In this document: positions 27,401 through 37,499 of the stretch, in pieces
How positions within the stretch are numbered: position 1 is the stretch's first letter
Layout: each line of letters starts with the position of its first letter
Assembly (NCBI RefSeq): GCF_016937535.1
Contig: NZ_JAFHKK010000002.1
Span: 1-64,000, forward strand
Source: Sulfurospirillum tamanense
GTDB taxonomy: Bacteria > Campylobacterota > Campylobacteria > Campylobacterales > Campylobacteraceae
Length of the DNA stretch: 64,000 nucleotides
Direction: 5' to 3'
Notes under the pieces: model-generated
The model's database searches: none
Seen by the model: the letters and a program-made list of their open reading frames with translations, nothing else
Told to the model about the DNA's origin: nothing
Program-made: the position numbers and the translations under genes

Positions 27401-28136
27401 TAAGCTTAAATTTTTTTTTATCATTGGGGCATTTATCTTTGTCTCACTAAAGTATGGCGGTAGTGCACGTGGTGTGGTGGCAGATTTTTCTACTGCCATT
27501 ACCACGGGGTATCTTGCTACGGTTGAGCGTATTGGGGAGTGGACACAAGAATACTTGTTGCAGCGGGATACGATTCGTTCGTTGCGGGCCCAAAACAGTG
27601 AACTAGAACGTTCAGCGCTGCTTTCTATTGCTTTTGCAGGAAAATTAAACGAACTACTAAAAGACCACGAAAAGCCTTCTTTTGCGCCAGATGTGCAATT
27701 GGTAGAGGCTATTTCTTATGCTAATTTAAGCAACTACCACCGCGTTTGGCTTGATTTTGAAGACTTTAATGCATCGCGAATTTATGGGCTGGTTTATCAA
27801 GGAAATACAGCGGGGATTGTCATTTCTGAAAACGGAAGGCCACTGGGGCTTTTGCAAGGTGATCCTAAGTCCATTTTTTCAGTCACAGTAGGAGAAGAGG
27901 GTATTCCTGGGATTGCCATGGGAAGCAACCAACACATTCATGTGCGCTATATCCCCATGTGGATGGAGCCAAAAGTGGGAGATGAGGTTAAAACTAGCGG
28001 GATGGATGAAACCTTTTTTGCAGGAGTCCCAGTGGGAAAAGTTGTCGAAGTAATTCAGGAGGAATCTTACCAAAGTGCGGTGGTGTTGCCTTATACTCAA
28101 GCCAAAGCCCCCATGTACATGTATGCCATTAAATAA
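27393..28136 (+). CDS. mreC: Rod shape-determining protein MreC
   Basis: A 247-residue membrane-anchored periplasmic scaffold that works with MreB. It has an N-terminal helix (about 5-20), a coiled coil around residues 60-90, then a beta domain with IVISENGRPLG and DEVKTSGMDETFFAGVPVG. MreC proteins vary in length and this one is at the short end, as in other Campylobacterota. Confidence 0.92.
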   Translation: MSSKLKFFFIIGAFIFVSLKYGGSARGVVADFSTAITTGYLATVERIGEWTQEYLLQRDTIRSLRAQNSELERSALLSIAFAGKLNELLKDHEKPSFAPDVQLVEAISYANLSNYHRVWLDFEDFNASRIYGLVYQGNTAGIVISENGRPLGLLQGDPKSIFSVTVGEEGIPGIAMGSNQHIHVRYIPMWMEPKVGDEVKTSGMDETFFAGVPVGKVVEVIQEESYQSAVVLPYTQAKAPMYMYAIK

Positions 28137-28207
28137 AGCCAGAACACCAAAAAGTCTAGACTAGAACCCAAAGGGTTGTTGTGTAAACTTTGAGCGAGGA
28201 ACAAACA

Positions 28208-31200
28208 ATGCCAAAACGTGAAGACATTAAGACCATATTATTGATCGGTTCAGGGCCCATTGTCATCGGGCAAGCGTGTGAATTTGACTATTCTGGAACG
28301 CAAGCGGCCAAAACACTCAAAGAACTTGGCTATCGGGTGGTGCTCATTAACTCCAATCCTGCAACCATTATGACAGACCCTGAGTTTGCCGACCGCACCT
28401 ATGTGGAGCCCATTACCCAAGAAGTCATTGAGCGCATTATTGAAAAAGAAAGCGTAGATGCTATCTTGCCTACCATGGGCGGCCAAACTGCGCTTAATGC
28501 GGCAATGAAACTGCATGAGGGCGGAAGATTGGGCAAGACGATTTTTTTAGGAGCAAAGCCTGAGGCTATCAAGAAAGGGGAAGACCGCCAAGCATTTAAA
28601 GAAGCGATGCAAAAAATAGGTATGGATTTACCTAAAAGTTTTTACGCGTACAACATGGATGACGCCATGAAGGCTGCTTCAGAGATCGGCTTTCCTCTTA
28701 TTATTCGTGCTTCTTATACCCTTGCAGGTGGCGGAAGTGGTGTGGCTTATAATATCGATGAATTTAAAGAATTGGCGCAATCTGGCATCGAGATTAGTCC
28801 CATTAATGAAATTCTTATTGAAGAGTCACTTTTGGGTTGGAAAGAGTACGAAATGGAGGTTATTCGGGATAAGGCAGATAACTGCATCATCGTCTGCTCC
28901 ATTGAAAACCTTGATCCCATGGGGGTGCACACGGGCGACTCCATCACTATCGCTCCTGCCCTGACCCTTACCGACAAAGAGTACCAAAAAATGCGCAACG
29001 CTTCTTTTGCTATCTTGCGTGAAATCGGTGTAGATACGGGTGGGTCTAACGTACAATTTGCCGTGCATCCTCAGACAGGGCGCATGATTGTCATTGAGAT
29101 GAACCCGCGCGTAAGCCGCTCTTCGGCTCTTGCTTCTAAGGCGACAGGCTACCCGATTGCTAAAGTAGCAACCCTTTTAGCAGTTGGCTTTACACTGGAT
29201 GAGATTACAAACGACATTACGGGTACGCCAGCGAGTTTTGAACCCGTTATTGACTATATTGTCACCAAAATACCTCGTTTTACTTTTGAGAAATTCCCGC
29301 AAGCAAACTCCACTCTTGGTACGTCTATGAAGAGTGTGGGTGAAGTCATGGCGATTGGCCGTACTTTCAAAGAATCTTTTCAAAAAGCCCTGTGTTCTAT
29401 GGAGACAGGTTGGTCGGGATTTGAGTTTGTAAAGGTGAGTGATGAGGAGCTTATTAAGGACATTCGTCGCGCCCACAGTGAACGCATTTTGTACGCAGTT
29501 GATGCTTTTGGGCGCGGGTTTAGCGTGGAGCAAGTACACGAGTGGAGCAAGATTGATCCGTGGTTTTTGAATGAATTTAAAGAACTGATGGATTTTGAAA
29601 AACGCATTGATATGGACATTCTAAACGACGAGCCTTTGTTGCGCGAAGCAAAAACCATGGGCTTTTCAGACAAAATGATTGCCAAGCTCATCAACCGCCA
29701 AGACAATCTAGAGCTGACCCAAAACGACATTTACACTGCCAGAATGCGCCTTGGTATTGATTTTGAGTACAACGAAGTGGACACGTGTGCCGCGGAGTTT
29801 AAGGCCTTAACACCTTACTTGTACTCTTCTACCAACATTACCCGATTGCCCAAAAAAGAGCTGCCAAAAAGCGATAAAAAGAAAGTCATGATTATCGGCG
29901 GTGGACCAAACCGCATTGGGCAAGGGATTGAGTTTGATTATTGTTGTGTGCACGCGGCTTATGCCCTTAAGGACATGGGGGTGACGACTATCATGTACAA
30001 TTGTAACCCTGAAACCGTCTCCACTGACTACGACACTAGCGATATTTTGTACTTTGAGCCTATCGATTTTGAACACGTGCGCAGTGTGGTCGAAAAAGAG
30101 CAGCCCGATGGGGTGATTGTGCATTTTGGAGGGCAAACCCCGCTTAAGCTTGCCAAACGGCTTACGGTTGTGGGCGCCAAGATTATCGGAACTACCGCGC
30201 GGGTCATTGATATGGCCGAAGACCGTGAAAAATTTGCAGGATTTTTGCGTAAATATGACATCAAGCAACCCGAAAATGACACCGCAACCAGCGAAAAAGA
30301 AGCCCTAGAAAAAGCCTCTAAAATTGGTTATCCCGTCCTTGTGCGGCCTAGTTATGTTCTTGGCGGGCGTGCCATGCGTACAGTCTACAGCGAAGAAGAA
30401 CTGCGCACCTACATGAACGAAGCGGTAAGTGTGAGCCATAATTCTCCTGTGCTCTTGGATAAGTTTTTAGATAACGCCATTGAGCTAGACGTGGACGCGA
30501 TTTGTGATGGCACAGAAGTCTACATCGGTGGCATCATGCAACACATCGAAGAAGCGGGCATTCACAGCGGAGACAGCGCGTGTTCGTTGCCGGCCATTAG
30601 CATTAGTGAGCGCTTGCTTAAAGAAGTTGAAGCGCAAACCAAGACCATTGCCTTAAATCTGGGAGTAGTCGGGCTAATGAATATCCAGTATGCCATTTAT
30701 AACGACATGTTGTATATGATTGAGGTAAATCCACGCGCTAGCCGTACGGTGCCTTTTGTGAGCAAAGCGACAGGCGTGCCTATGGCAAAGGTGGCTACGC
30801 GCGTAATGTTCCAAGGAAATCTACGCGAAGCATTGGCCTTTTACGATACCTTTAACGTGGTCTATGAAGAAAACGGTATCTTAAAACCCAAAATGAAAGG
30901 CCATGTGGCTGTTAAAGAGGCGGTATTTCCGTTTAATAAACTCCAAGGGGCCGACCTTATTCTTGGGCCAGAAATGAAATCCACGGGCGAAGTGATGGGT
31001 ATTAGTGACTCCTTTGCCATCTCCTTTGCCAAAAGCCAAATTGCTTCCCATAACATTTTGCCAAAAACGGGGACAGTGTTTATCTCCCTTACGGATGTGG
31101 ATAAAACCCACGCCAAAGCGATTGGTGAAAAATTCCAAGCCCTCGGGTTTAAAGTTTTAGCCACGTCAGGGACATATAAAATGCTTCAAGAATCAGGCGT

Positions 31201-31465
31201 GAAAAGCGAATTTGTCTATAAAATTAGCGAAGGTCGCCCCAACGTGGAAGATATGCTCAAAAATAAAGAGATCGATTTGGTTATCAATACCAGTGATAAC
31301 AAATCCAGTAAAGACGATGCCAAAAAGATTCGCCAATCGGTCTTGCGGTTTAAGATTCCCTACTTTACGACCATCTCCGCTGGTCTTGCAGCAACCACAG
31401 CCATCGAAGCAATTCAAAATGAAAGCGCTTTAGAACCTAAATCCTTACAAGAGTACTTGAGCTAA
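28208..31465 (+). CDS. carB: Carbamoyl-phosphate synthase large chain
   Basis: Enzyme of 1085 residues that makes carbamoyl phosphate for arginine and pyrimidines. It contains two ATP-grasp halves (roughly 1-550 and 551-940), each with a biotin carboxylase-like start ([18 protein letters not shown] and [18 protein letters not shown]), then a C-terminal allosteric MGS-like domain (about 940-1085). ATG 28208 is preceded by GCGAGGAA; an upstream TTG at 28190 would add six residues. The small subunit carA is not in the window. Confidence 0.96.
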   Translation: MPKREDIKTILLIGSGPIVIGQACEFDYSGTQAAKTLKELGYRVVLINSNPATIMTDPEFADRTYVEPITQEVIERIIEKESVDAILPTMGGQTALNAAMKLHEGGRLGKTIFLGAKPEAIKKGEDRQAFKEAMQKIGMDLPKSFYAYNMDDAMKAASEIGFPLIIRASYTLAGGGSGVAYNIDEFKELAQSGIEISPINEILIEESLLGWKEYEMEVIRDKADNCIIVCSIENLDPMGVHTGDSITIAPALTLTDKEYQKMRNASFAILREIGVDTGGSNVQFAVHPQTGRMIVIEMNPRVSRSSALASKATGYPIAKVATLLAVGFTLDEITNDITGTPASFEPVIDYIVTKIPRFTFEKFPQANSTLGTSMKSVGEVMAIGRTFKESFQKALCSMETGWSGFEFVKVSDEELIKDIRRAHSERILYAVDAFGRGFSVEQVHEWSKIDPWFLNEFKELMDFEKRIDMDILNDEPLLREAKTMGFSDKMIAKLINRQDNLELTQNDIYTARMRLGIDFEYNEVDTCAAEFKALTPYLYSSTNITRLPKKELPKSDKKKVMIIGGGPNRIGQGIEFDYCCVHAAYALKDMGVTTIMYNCNPETVSTDYDTSDILYFEPIDFEHVRSVVEKEQPDGVIVHFGGQTPLKLAKRLTVVGAKIIGTTARVIDMAEDREKFAGFLRKYDIKQPENDTATSEKEALEKASKIGYPVLVRPSYVLGGRAMRTVYSEEELRTYMNEAVSVSHNSPVLLDKFLDNAIELDVDAICDGTEVYIGGIMQHIEEAGIHSGDSACSLPAISISERLLKEVEAQTKTIALNLGVVGLMNIQYAIYNDMLYMIEVNPRASRTVPFVSKATGVPMAKVATRVMFQGNLREALAFYDTFNVVYEENGILKPKMKGHVAVKEAVFPFNKLQGADLILGPEMKSTGEVMGISDSFAISFAKSQIASHNILPKTGTVFISLTDVDKTHAKAIGEKFQALGFKVLATSGTYKMLQESGVKSEFVYKISEGRPNVEDMLKNKEIDLVINTSDNKSSKDDAKKIRQSVLRFKIPYFTTISAGLAATTAIEAIQNESALEPKSLQEYLS

Positions 31466-31467
31466 CC

Positions 31468-31908
31468 ATGGACCCCCGCCGCGTCTATCTTGTTCAGACT
31501 GACACCACGGTGGGGTTTTTATCTCAAGATAAGGCCAAACTCAATACCATTAAAGGACGAAATCCCAACCAGCCTTGTTTGAAAAGTGTGTCTACATGTA
31601 AAGAACTTCAGCGCCATGCGCGCGTTCCCCATTCTTTTAAAAAACGGGTAAGATACGCTAAGAAAACCACGTTTTTGTTTCCAAACGGCGAGGCGTTGCG
31701 TCTGGTGGCCCCAGGCGAACATGCCCGTTTTTTGGAGGCGTTTGGGTGGATGTATTCTACTTCGGCCAATCCCACTGGCAGAGGCTTTGATTTGGCTTTT
31801 GCTAAGGAAAATGCAGATGTGGTGGTGGAGAACCAAGGCGGCTTTTTTGAAGCCCCGCCCTCGCGCCTTTTTCAACTTGGGCGCATTCGTGCAAGGAGGA
31901 AGCGATGA
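31468..31908 (+). CDS. Short Sua5/YciO/YrdC-type protein
   Basis: A 146-residue member of the YrdC fold, related to the TsaC/Sua5 enzymes that make threonylcarbamoyl-AMP for tRNA modification. The N-terminal VYLVQTDTTVGFLSQD and the STSANPTGRGFD block are typical, but the protein is shorter than TsaC (usually about 190-200) and the segment between them is reduced. It lies two bases after carB. It may be a divergent paralogue rather than the main tRNA enzyme. Confidence 0.75.
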   Translation: MDPRRVYLVQTDTTVGFLSQDKAKLNTIKGRNPNQPCLKSVSTCKELQRHARVPHSFKKRVRYAKKTTFLFPNGEALRLVAPGEHARFLEAFGWMYSTSANPTGRGFDLAFAKENADVVVENQGGFFEAPPSRLFQLGRIRARRKR

Positions 31909-32357
31909 TTTATAAAATCGTGAACGGATTTATCCTTGGGCTCGCGCTGACGTTGATGGTGGATTTTTTAGTGTTTATTGGCCTAAAACTGCATTATTTT
32001 GACGCATTGAAAATCACTGAGTATTTTAACATCTACTTTTTTGACCACCAATCTTTTGTACTTTTGGGTATCAGTGCGCTTTTTTTTGGCATCGGTGTTT
32101 TATATACCCCTTTTGCAAAACTGTTTTGGTGGGGGTATTTGGTGCTTCTTGGCGTGAGCAGTCTTGCCCTCATGGAGTCCGTTGGTCGTAGCCTTGGCGA
32201 AGCGTTTTTTTTGCAAGAAAACCAACAATTTCAAGTGGGAAATGTGCGCTTTGTAGGAGATTTACTCTACGAGGGCCGCCACGCTATTTACGTTAAGCGG
32301 CCCGATGTGGAACATACCATAAGAATTGTAAAAAGCGATGTTAGGTGGGGTCTTTAG
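31905..32357 (+). CDS. Hypothetical membrane protein
   Basis: I do not recognise this 150-residue protein. It has three or four hydrophobic helices (about 7-27, 47-64, 70-95) and a C-terminal soluble tail of about 45 residues. It overlaps the end of the YrdC-like gene by four bases (ATGA) and the convergent tcdA by 17 bases. Confidence 0.7.
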   Translation: MIYKIVNGFILGLALTLMVDFLVFIGLKLHYFDALKITEYFNIYFFDHQSFVLLGISALFFGIGVLYTPFAKLFWWGYLVLLGVSSLALMESVGRSLGEAFFLQENQQFQVGNVRFVGDLLYEGRHAIYVKRPDVEHTIRIVKSDVRWGL

Positions 32358-33006
32358 CCAGCAACGTTTTAAGGGCGAGGCTAGCAAGTGTGAGCCCAAA
32401 ACTACCCGTCACGCCCACAAAACTTCCCAGCTCTGTGCAGTTGGGCGGCTCGCTTGAGTAGACCACGTTTAAGTCTCCCTTAAACCCCGCTTTGCGTAAC
32501 TCGTAGCGAAATTTTTTAGCCAGTGCGTCTTGTTGGGTGTTCCAAATGGAATCCATATGAATGCGCGTAGGGTCAAGGCGTTTGGCGCCTCCCATGGAGC
32601 ACACCAGCTTCCCCTCCTTTACATGTAAGGCCAATGCCACTTTAGAACGCATATCGTCAATGGCGTCAATTACTACATCATACGGGCTAAAATCATATGT
32701 CCTAATCCACGCTTCATCCACCCTTACATGTAAAGGAATGGCGCGCGGGTAAAGGGTTGCTAGATGGTGCACTTTGACTTCGCCTACGGCCTCACTTCCA
32801 ATTTGTCGGTTTTGGTTGGTGATGTCGTACACGTCCCCGTCCACAATAGTGATTTTACCCACACCGGTGCGCATCAGCGCGTCAAGACAATAACTTCCCA
32901 CGCCACCCACGCCAAAGAGCAAAACATGACTTCGTTGGAGTTTTTTGAAGGCTTCTTCGCCAACTAAAAGTTTGACACGGTCGTAACGGGTTTTTAATTC
33001 AACCAC
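32341..33006 (-). CDS. tcdA: tRNA threonylcarbamoyladenosine dehydratase TcdA
   Basis: A 221-residue E1/ThiF-fold enzyme that cyclises t6A in tRNA to ct6A using ATP. The nucleotide loop VLLFGVGGVGSYCLDAL (about 28-44), TIVDGDVYDITNQNRQ and VIDAIDDMRSKVALA are family features, as is the C-terminal GVTGSFGL. Two palindrome copies fall in it at 32619 and 32724. It overlaps the start-side neighbour surE by 13 bases, so the two are coupled. The presence of a YrdC-like gene nearby is consistent with tRNA t6A metabolism. Confidence 0.88.
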   Translation of the reverse strand: MVELKTRYDRVKLLVGEEAFKKLQRSHVLLFGVGGVGSYCLDALMRTGVGKITIVDGDVYDITNQNRQIGSEAVGEVKVHHLATLYPRAIPLHVRVDEAWIRTYDFSPYDVVIDAIDDMRSKVALALHVKEGKLVCSMGGAKRLDPTRIHMDSIWNTQQDALAKKFRYELRKAGFKGDLNVVYSSEPPNCTELGSFVGVTGSFGLTLASLALKTLLAKDPT

Positions 33007-33782
33007 TGGGAAAGTCCTTCCATCTCATCGTATGCGCTTAAATCCAAATGAATGGGCGTAACAGATACAAACCCTTCGTGAATGGCCGTGAGATCGCAAA
33101 ATTTTTCCTCTTTGCTTTTCCATAACAAGGAAGGCGCACCTATCCAGTAGTACTCCAAGCCTCTAGGGTTGCGGTGCAAGTGGGCTTCGTTGCCGTAAAC
33201 CCGTTTGCCAAGATTAGTTACGCGTATTCCCTTGCACGCCGCAGGGGCGCAAGCAGGAATGTTGACATTTAAAAAGCGCCGTTTTTTCAGAGGAAATCCC
33301 CCGTTTAGAACTTTTTGCGCTAACGTATGCGCCGTTTGTTTGGCTAATTCAAATCCAAAGCGGTCTAAAGATGCGCCACCGTCTTCAAAGACTTGGGAAA
33401 AAGAGATGGCAGGGATGCCTTGCAAGACTGCTTCCATAGCAGCACTTGCTGTGCCGCTATAGGTAATGTCTTCGCCAAGGTTTGCTCCAAGGTTGATGCC
33501 ACTGACAACCAAATCGGGTTTTTTATCCTCTTTAAAAAGGGCATGCAGTGCCAAATAAACGCAGTCGGTGGGCGTGCCATCATCAAGTTTAAAAAAGTCA
33601 TCGGCAATTTGCACAAAGCGCAAAGGACGCGTAAGGGTCAAAGAGTGCCCGCAAGCAGATTTTTCAGTGGTGGGGGCCACAACAGTGACCTCGCCAAGGG
33701 GGCGCATGGCTTCAGCAAGGGCTAGCAGCCCTTCGCTTTCAAAGCCATCATCATTAGTGATTAGGATACGTTTTTTTTGCAT
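32994..33782 (-). CDS. surE: 5'-nucleotidase SurE
   Basis: Survival protein E, 262 residues, a metal-dependent nucleoside monophosphatase. It begins RILITNDDGFESEG with the metal-binding DD pair, and has PTTEKSACGHSLT and VVSGINLGANLG downstream. The frame is open to 33878, but ATG 33782 has GAGG six bases upstream and gives the usual length. It is the first gene of the minus-strand pair with tcdA and faces away from the transporter operon. Confidence 0.94.
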   Translation of the reverse strand: MQKKRILITNDDGFESEGLLALAEAMRPLGEVTVVAPTTEKSACGHSLTLTRPLRFVQIADDFFKLDDGTPTDCVYLALHALFKEDKKPDLVVSGINLGANLGEDITYSGTASAAMEAVLQGIPAISFSQVFEDGGASLDRFGFELAKQTAHTLAQKVLNGGFPLKKRRFLNVNIPACAPAACKGIRVTNLGKRVYGNEAHLHRNPRGLEYYWIGAPSLLWKSKEEKFCDLTAIHEGFVSVTPIHLDLSAYDEMEGLSQWLN

Positions 33783-33928
33783 AAAAAACCTCATGGTATA
33801 GTGTGTGAATTTCCTCAAAGACGCAGATTTAGCGCATGGCATTATAGCAAAAGCCAAGCTAATCCAAGAAAGGGCCAAAGGGGTAAAATACCAATAATAA
33901 TCATTTTTATAAATATATACATATTTTT

Positions 33929-33973
33929 AGCAAAACATAAGATTTAATAAAACTCCAAGTTTTGCTTTACTAT
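33929..33973. promoter_or_regulatory. Promoter region of the TRAP operon with an inverted repeat
   Basis: AGCAAAAC (33929-33936) and GTTTTGCT (33959-33966) form a perfect 8-bp inverted repeat with a 22-base spacer. It ends just before a possible -10 box TACTAT (33968-33973). Upstream DNA is very AT-rich. This is a plausible operator for an unknown regulator. Confidence 0.45.
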
Positions 33974-34024
33974 CATGAAAATAACCCCTTTTTTAGGGAC
34001 AATTTATTACTTTAAGGAGTAACC

Positions 34025-35032
34025 ATGAGACCAAGTGGAGTATTACGATTGGTGCTTATGGCATTTTTTTTGATGTCATCAATGCACGCAGCTACATGGA
34101 AGTATGCCATGGGCGAAGGCGAGAGTGATCCTCAGGGTATTTATGCCATGAAGTTCAAAGAAGAGATTGAGAAAAACTCTGACCATAAGATTCAAGTGTA
34201 TCCCGTGGGAACCTTGGGCGAGGAAGCCGACATTCTGGAGCAAGCACAAGCGGGCTTGTTGCAATTTATCGGTCAATCTACAGGCTATATGGGCGCAAGT
34301 ATTCCTGAGATGGATGTTTTTTTCGTACCCTACTTGATGCCAACAGACCCTCAGCAGCTTGATACGTTTTTTCGCAACAGTAAGGCTATCAATGAAATGT
34401 TTCCCGAGATTTTCAGAAAGCACGGACTAGAGCTTTTAGCCATGTTCCCTGAAGGCGAGCAAGTGGTTACTACAATGGAAGAGTTTCGCTCCCCTGAAGA
34501 TTTAAGAGGCAAGAAAATCAGGGTTATGCCAGGTTCTCCGTTACTTATTGAAACGTATAGAGCCTTTGGCGCTTCACCGACGCCTATGAGTTGGGGAGAT
34601 TTGATTGGGGCCCTTAAGACCAACATGGTCGATGGACAAGAAAACCCCACGGTGTGGATTGAAGCGTACGGACTAGATGAACTTACTAAAGTCATGACTT
34701 ACATGGGCCACAATCACTTTACTGCAGCTGCGATGGCAGAATCGAACTTTTTCAATAGCCTTAGCGATGCAGATAAAAAACTCATTAAGAATGCCTCTGA
34801 TGCTGCGTTAAAGCACATCTTAAAAGTGGCACAAGAGTTGGATGCAACAGGGTTGGAAAAAATCAAAAAAAAGAATCCAAGTTATAAAATCGTTCGCCTA
34901 AGCGAAAAAGAGCGTGATGCATTTCGCAAGCGCGTTGTCCAGGTGGAAAAAAGCTTTGTAGAAAAAGCAGGAAAGAGTGGAGAGGGCATTTTAAAACAAA
35001 TGAAAGCTGACCTAAAAGCAGCAATGCAATAG
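34025..35032 (+). CDS. teaA: TRAP transporter substrate-binding protein, TeaA-like (ectoine type)
   Basis: Periplasmic solute receptor of 335 residues with a signal peptide ending near SSMHA (about residue 20). From memory of TeaA of Halomonas elongata, the similarity is close across the whole length: NSDHKIQVYPVGTLGE, FVPYLMPTD, SKAINEMFPEIF, HGLELLAMFPEGE, ETYRAFGASPTPMSWG and VDGQENPTVWIE all have direct counterparts. TeaA binds ectoine and hydroxyectoine with nanomolar-to-micromolar affinity, so that is the predicted ligand. AAGGAG precedes the ATG. It heads a seven-gene block. Substrate rests on remembered similarity, not a search. Confidence 0.82.
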   Translation: MRPSGVLRLVLMAFFLMSSMHAATWKYAMGEGESDPQGIYAMKFKEEIEKNSDHKIQVYPVGTLGEEADILEQAQAGLLQFIGQSTGYMGASIPEMDVFFVPYLMPTDPQQLDTFFRNSKAINEMFPEIFRKHGLELLAMFPEGEQVVTTMEEFRSPEDLRGKKIRVMPGSPLLIETYRAFGASPTPMSWGDLIGALKTNMVDGQENPTVWIEAYGLDELTKVMTYMGHNHFTAAAMAESNFFNSLSDADKKLIKNASDAALKHILKVAQELDATGLEKIKKKNPSYKIVRLSEKERDAFRKRVVQVEKSFVEKAGKSGEGILKQMKADLKAAMQ

Positions 35033-35042
35033 ACCAAACAGT

Positions 35043-35071
35043 GCCACGCATGGCTTTTAGCTGTGGGTGGC
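35043..35071 (+). other. Stem-loop between TRAP receptor and membrane genes
   Basis: GCCAC (35043-35047) pairs with GTGGC (35067-35071), and the stem extends inward with one mismatch. A hairpin here often lowers expression of the membrane genes relative to the abundant binding protein. Confidence 0.4.
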
Positions 35072-35096
35072 GCGATTACTAACCAAGGATGCAGTG

Positions 35097-35666
35097 ATGG
35101 AAGAGAAAAAAGCAACATATTCTTCTATTGTGTTTCGTTTTGTGGATACACAAATTAGCAGATTAGAAGGATTTATGCTGGCCGTAAGTGTGGTATTGAT
35201 GGCTGCCAATACAATAGCCGGCGTCATTAGCCGCTTTGTTTTTAATTATTCGTTTTCATTTACCGATGAACTTAACAGTATTTTTATTATTCTCGTTACC
35301 TTTTCAGGCATTAGTTATGCTGCTCGCCAAGGGCGACACATTCGTATGTCGGCAATTTTCGATACATTCCCTGATTGGTTGCGAAAGGGATTTACTATTA
35401 TCATTTCCGCCATAACAGCGGCAGTGATGTTTTTTTTATGTTACTACGCCGTAGAGTATATCCAGACGCTTATGCAGCGCGGGCGGATTATGCCTGCTCT
35501 TGGAATACCTATTTGGTGGGCTTATGTGTGGGTGCCTGTTGGGTTTTTTGTTACAGGTGTTCAGTATGTGCTGACAGTGGTCAAGAACTTACGCGAAAAA
35601 GACATTTACCTCTCTACGGATATGCTAGACGGGTACGGCGACATTGACGCCGATATTGAAGTATAG
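35097..35666 (+). CDS. teaB: TRAP transporter small permease subunit, TeaB-like
   Basis: DctQ-type protein of 189 residues with four hydrophobic helices (about 24-46, 60-80, 100-122, 143-163). The motifs NYSFSFTDELNSIFI and GISYAARQGRHIRMSAIFD are typical of small TRAP subunits. ATG 35097 is chosen over the upstream TTG/ATG frame because AAGGA lies about eight bases ahead. It sits between receptor and large permease genes. Confidence 0.88.
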   Translation: MEEKKATYSSIVFRFVDTQISRLEGFMLAVSVVLMAANTIAGVISRFVFNYSFSFTDELNSIFIILVTFSGISYAARQGRHIRMSAIFDTFPDWLRKGFTIIISAITAAVMFFLCYYAVEYIQTLMQRGRIMPALGIPIWWAYVWVPVGFFVTGVQYVLTVVKNLREKDIYLSTDMLDGYGDIDADIEV

Positions 35667-35675
35667 GGGGAAGTG

Positions 35676-36965
35676 ATGGCATTGATGATTTTTTCTATCA
35701 TGGTAGTGTTGTTGCTGCTAGGATTTCCCATGATGATTCCCCTGATTGCGGGGGCTACAGTAGGTTTTTGGGAGCTTTTTAACGGTGATTTGAGCCGTAT
35801 GGAGTTCTTGATTCAACAGATGATGGGCGGTATTCGTCCTGCGTCACTCATTGCTGTGCCGATGTTTATCCTCTCTGCAGACATCATGACCCGTGGCCAT
35901 TCGGCAGATCGATTGATTAATTTGGTAATGGCTTTTGTACGGCACATTAAAGGAGGACTTGCGGTCAGTACAGCTTCGGCGTGCACGTTGTTTGGGGCGG
36001 TTTCAGGCTCAACCCAAGCAACCGTAGTTGCTGTTGGTTCACCTTTGCGCCCACGCTTAAAAGCAGGTGGCTACAAAGACTCTTTTATTTTAGCGCTCAT
36101 TGTTAATTCGAGCGACATTGCTTTTTTAATTCCTCCAAGTATTGGGATGATTATTTATGGGGTAGTGTCTAAGACATCCATTCCTGAACTTTTTATCGCA
36201 GGGATTGGGCCAGGATTGTTTATTTTGATGATGTTTTCAATTTACAGCATTATTTATGCGTACAAACACAATATTCCCACTGAGCCTAAAGCAACATGGA
36301 AAGAGCGGGCTATTGCCATCTATGAAGCATTATGGCCTCTTGGGTTTCCTGCCATTATTATCGGTGGTATTTTTACAGGGATTTTTAGCCCTACGGAGGC
36401 TGCGGCGGTGAGCGTGGCGTACGCTCTTTTTTTAGAAATGGTTGTTTTTCGTACACTAAACCTAAAAGGATTGTACGATACAGCCCTTTCGACAGGCCTT
36501 GTAACAGCTGTGGTGTTCATTTTGGTGGCTGCAGGCGCTGCTTTTGCATGGGTACTCTCTTTTGCCCAAGTGCCCCAAGAAATTCTCTCTTCTATTGGCA
36601 TTTATGATATGAGTGCCACTAGTGTGCTGTATGTTATCTCTATCGCCTTTTTTGTAGGGTGTATGTTTGTAGACCCTATTGTGGTGATTTTGGTTTTAGT
36701 TCCTATTTTTGCCCCTGTGGTGCAAAGCGTTGGGCTTGACCCTGTGCTAGTGGGGACAATCATCACACTTCAAGTAGCGATTGGTTCGGCAACACCGCCC
36801 TTTGGATGCGATATTTTTACGGCTATTGCGGTGTTTAAGCGACCATATATTGAGGTAGTGAAAGGGACGCCACCTTTTATTTTTATGTTGTTGAGCATGG
36901 CGGTATTGCTCATCCATTTTCCAGACATCGCCCTCTTTTTACGCGATATCGCTTTTAACAAATAG
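35676..36965 (+). CDS. teaC: TRAP transporter large permease subunit, TeaC-like
   Basis: DctM-type permease of 429 residues with about twelve helices, which drives sodium-coupled uptake. Characteristic segments are AVPMFILSADIMTRG (about 59-73), SACTLFGAVSGSTQATVVAVG, PPSIGMIIYGVVSKTS and the C-terminal QVAIGSATPPFGCDIF. A GTG three bases upstream is an alternative start. The stop is 11 bases before the universal stress gene. Confidence 0.93.
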   Translation: MALMIFSIMVVLLLLGFPMMIPLIAGATVGFWELFNGDLSRMEFLIQQMMGGIRPASLIAVPMFILSADIMTRGHSADRLINLVMAFVRHIKGGLAVSTASACTLFGAVSGSTQATVVAVGSPLRPRLKAGGYKDSFILALIVNSSDIAFLIPPSIGMIIYGVVSKTSIPELFIAGIGPGLFILMMFSIYSIIYAYKHNIPTEPKATWKERAIAIYEALWPLGFPAIIIGGIFTGIFSPTEAAAVSVAYALFLEMVVFRTLNLKGLYDTALSTGLVTAVVFILVAAGAAFAWVLSFAQVPQEILSSIGIYDMSATSVLYVISIAFFVGCMFVDPIVVILVLVPIFAPVVQSVGLDPVLVGTIITLQVAIGSATPPFGCDIFTAIAVFKRPYIEVVKGTPPFIFMLLSMAVLLIHFPDIALFLRDIAFNK

Positions 36966-36976
36966 GGAGGGGAGAC

Positions 36977-37417
36977 ATGTTTCAAAAAATACTAGTTCCC
37001 ATTGATGGTTCAGAAAAATCCATTGAGGCCGTTAAAGTTGCTAGCAATATCGCCAAAACATACGATGGTGAAATGTTAATCCTTTCTGTTTTTCGTCACC
37101 ATAGTCTAATGGAACGCTCTTTTTCTATGGCGGGCGTTTCTAAACGTACAGAAAGCCTAGATGAAACACTCAGTGCATATGCTAAAGAGATAGTAGAAGA
37201 GGGAAAAAATGTAGCCAAAGAGCTTGGCATTACAAAAATTAGAGGTTTTGTGCGAGGCGGTCAGATTGCTAAGCAGATTTTGAGTTTTGCAAAAAAGAGT
37301 GAGGTGGACTTGATTGTTATTGGTTCTCAAGGACAAGGAGATTTAACAGGCTATTTGCTTGGTGGCGTTTCTCATAAAGTAGCGGGCCTTGCTAAATGTC
37401 CCGTCATGGTTATCTAA
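36977..37417 (+). CDS. teaD: Universal stress protein, TeaD-like
   Basis: UspA-fold protein of 146 residues. It has an N-terminal ILVPIDGSEKS and a C-terminal ATP-binding type loop IGSQGQGDLTGYLLGGVSHKV, in which the usual G-S before VS is G-G. In Halomonas the teaABC genes are followed by teaD, an ATP-binding universal stress protein reported to modulate transporter activity; the same order here supports the TeaABCD reading. AGGGAGGGGAG precedes the ATG. Confidence 0.88.
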   Translation: MFQKILVPIDGSEKSIEAVKVASNIAKTYDGEMLILSVFRHHSLMERSFSMAGVSKRTESLDETLSAYAKEIVEEGKNVAKELGITKIRGFVRGGQIAKQILSFAKKSEVDLIVIGSQGQGDLTGYLLGGVSHKVAGLAKCPVMVI

Positions 37418-37499
37418 TGCCTATTAAGATTTCAAAATACTTGGGTGTATTGGCGGTGAACTAGTCAGAATAAAAACATGCCTTCACTGTTTTTTTACG

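Noticed and set aside
33783-33878. N-terminal extension of SurE
   Set aside because: Family alignment begins at the metal-binding NDD segment just after ATG 33782, which has GAGG in place.
36977-37417. Universal stress gene as an unrelated neighbour
   Set aside because: It is 11 bases after the large permease, and the same order (teaABC-teaD) is known in Halomonas.
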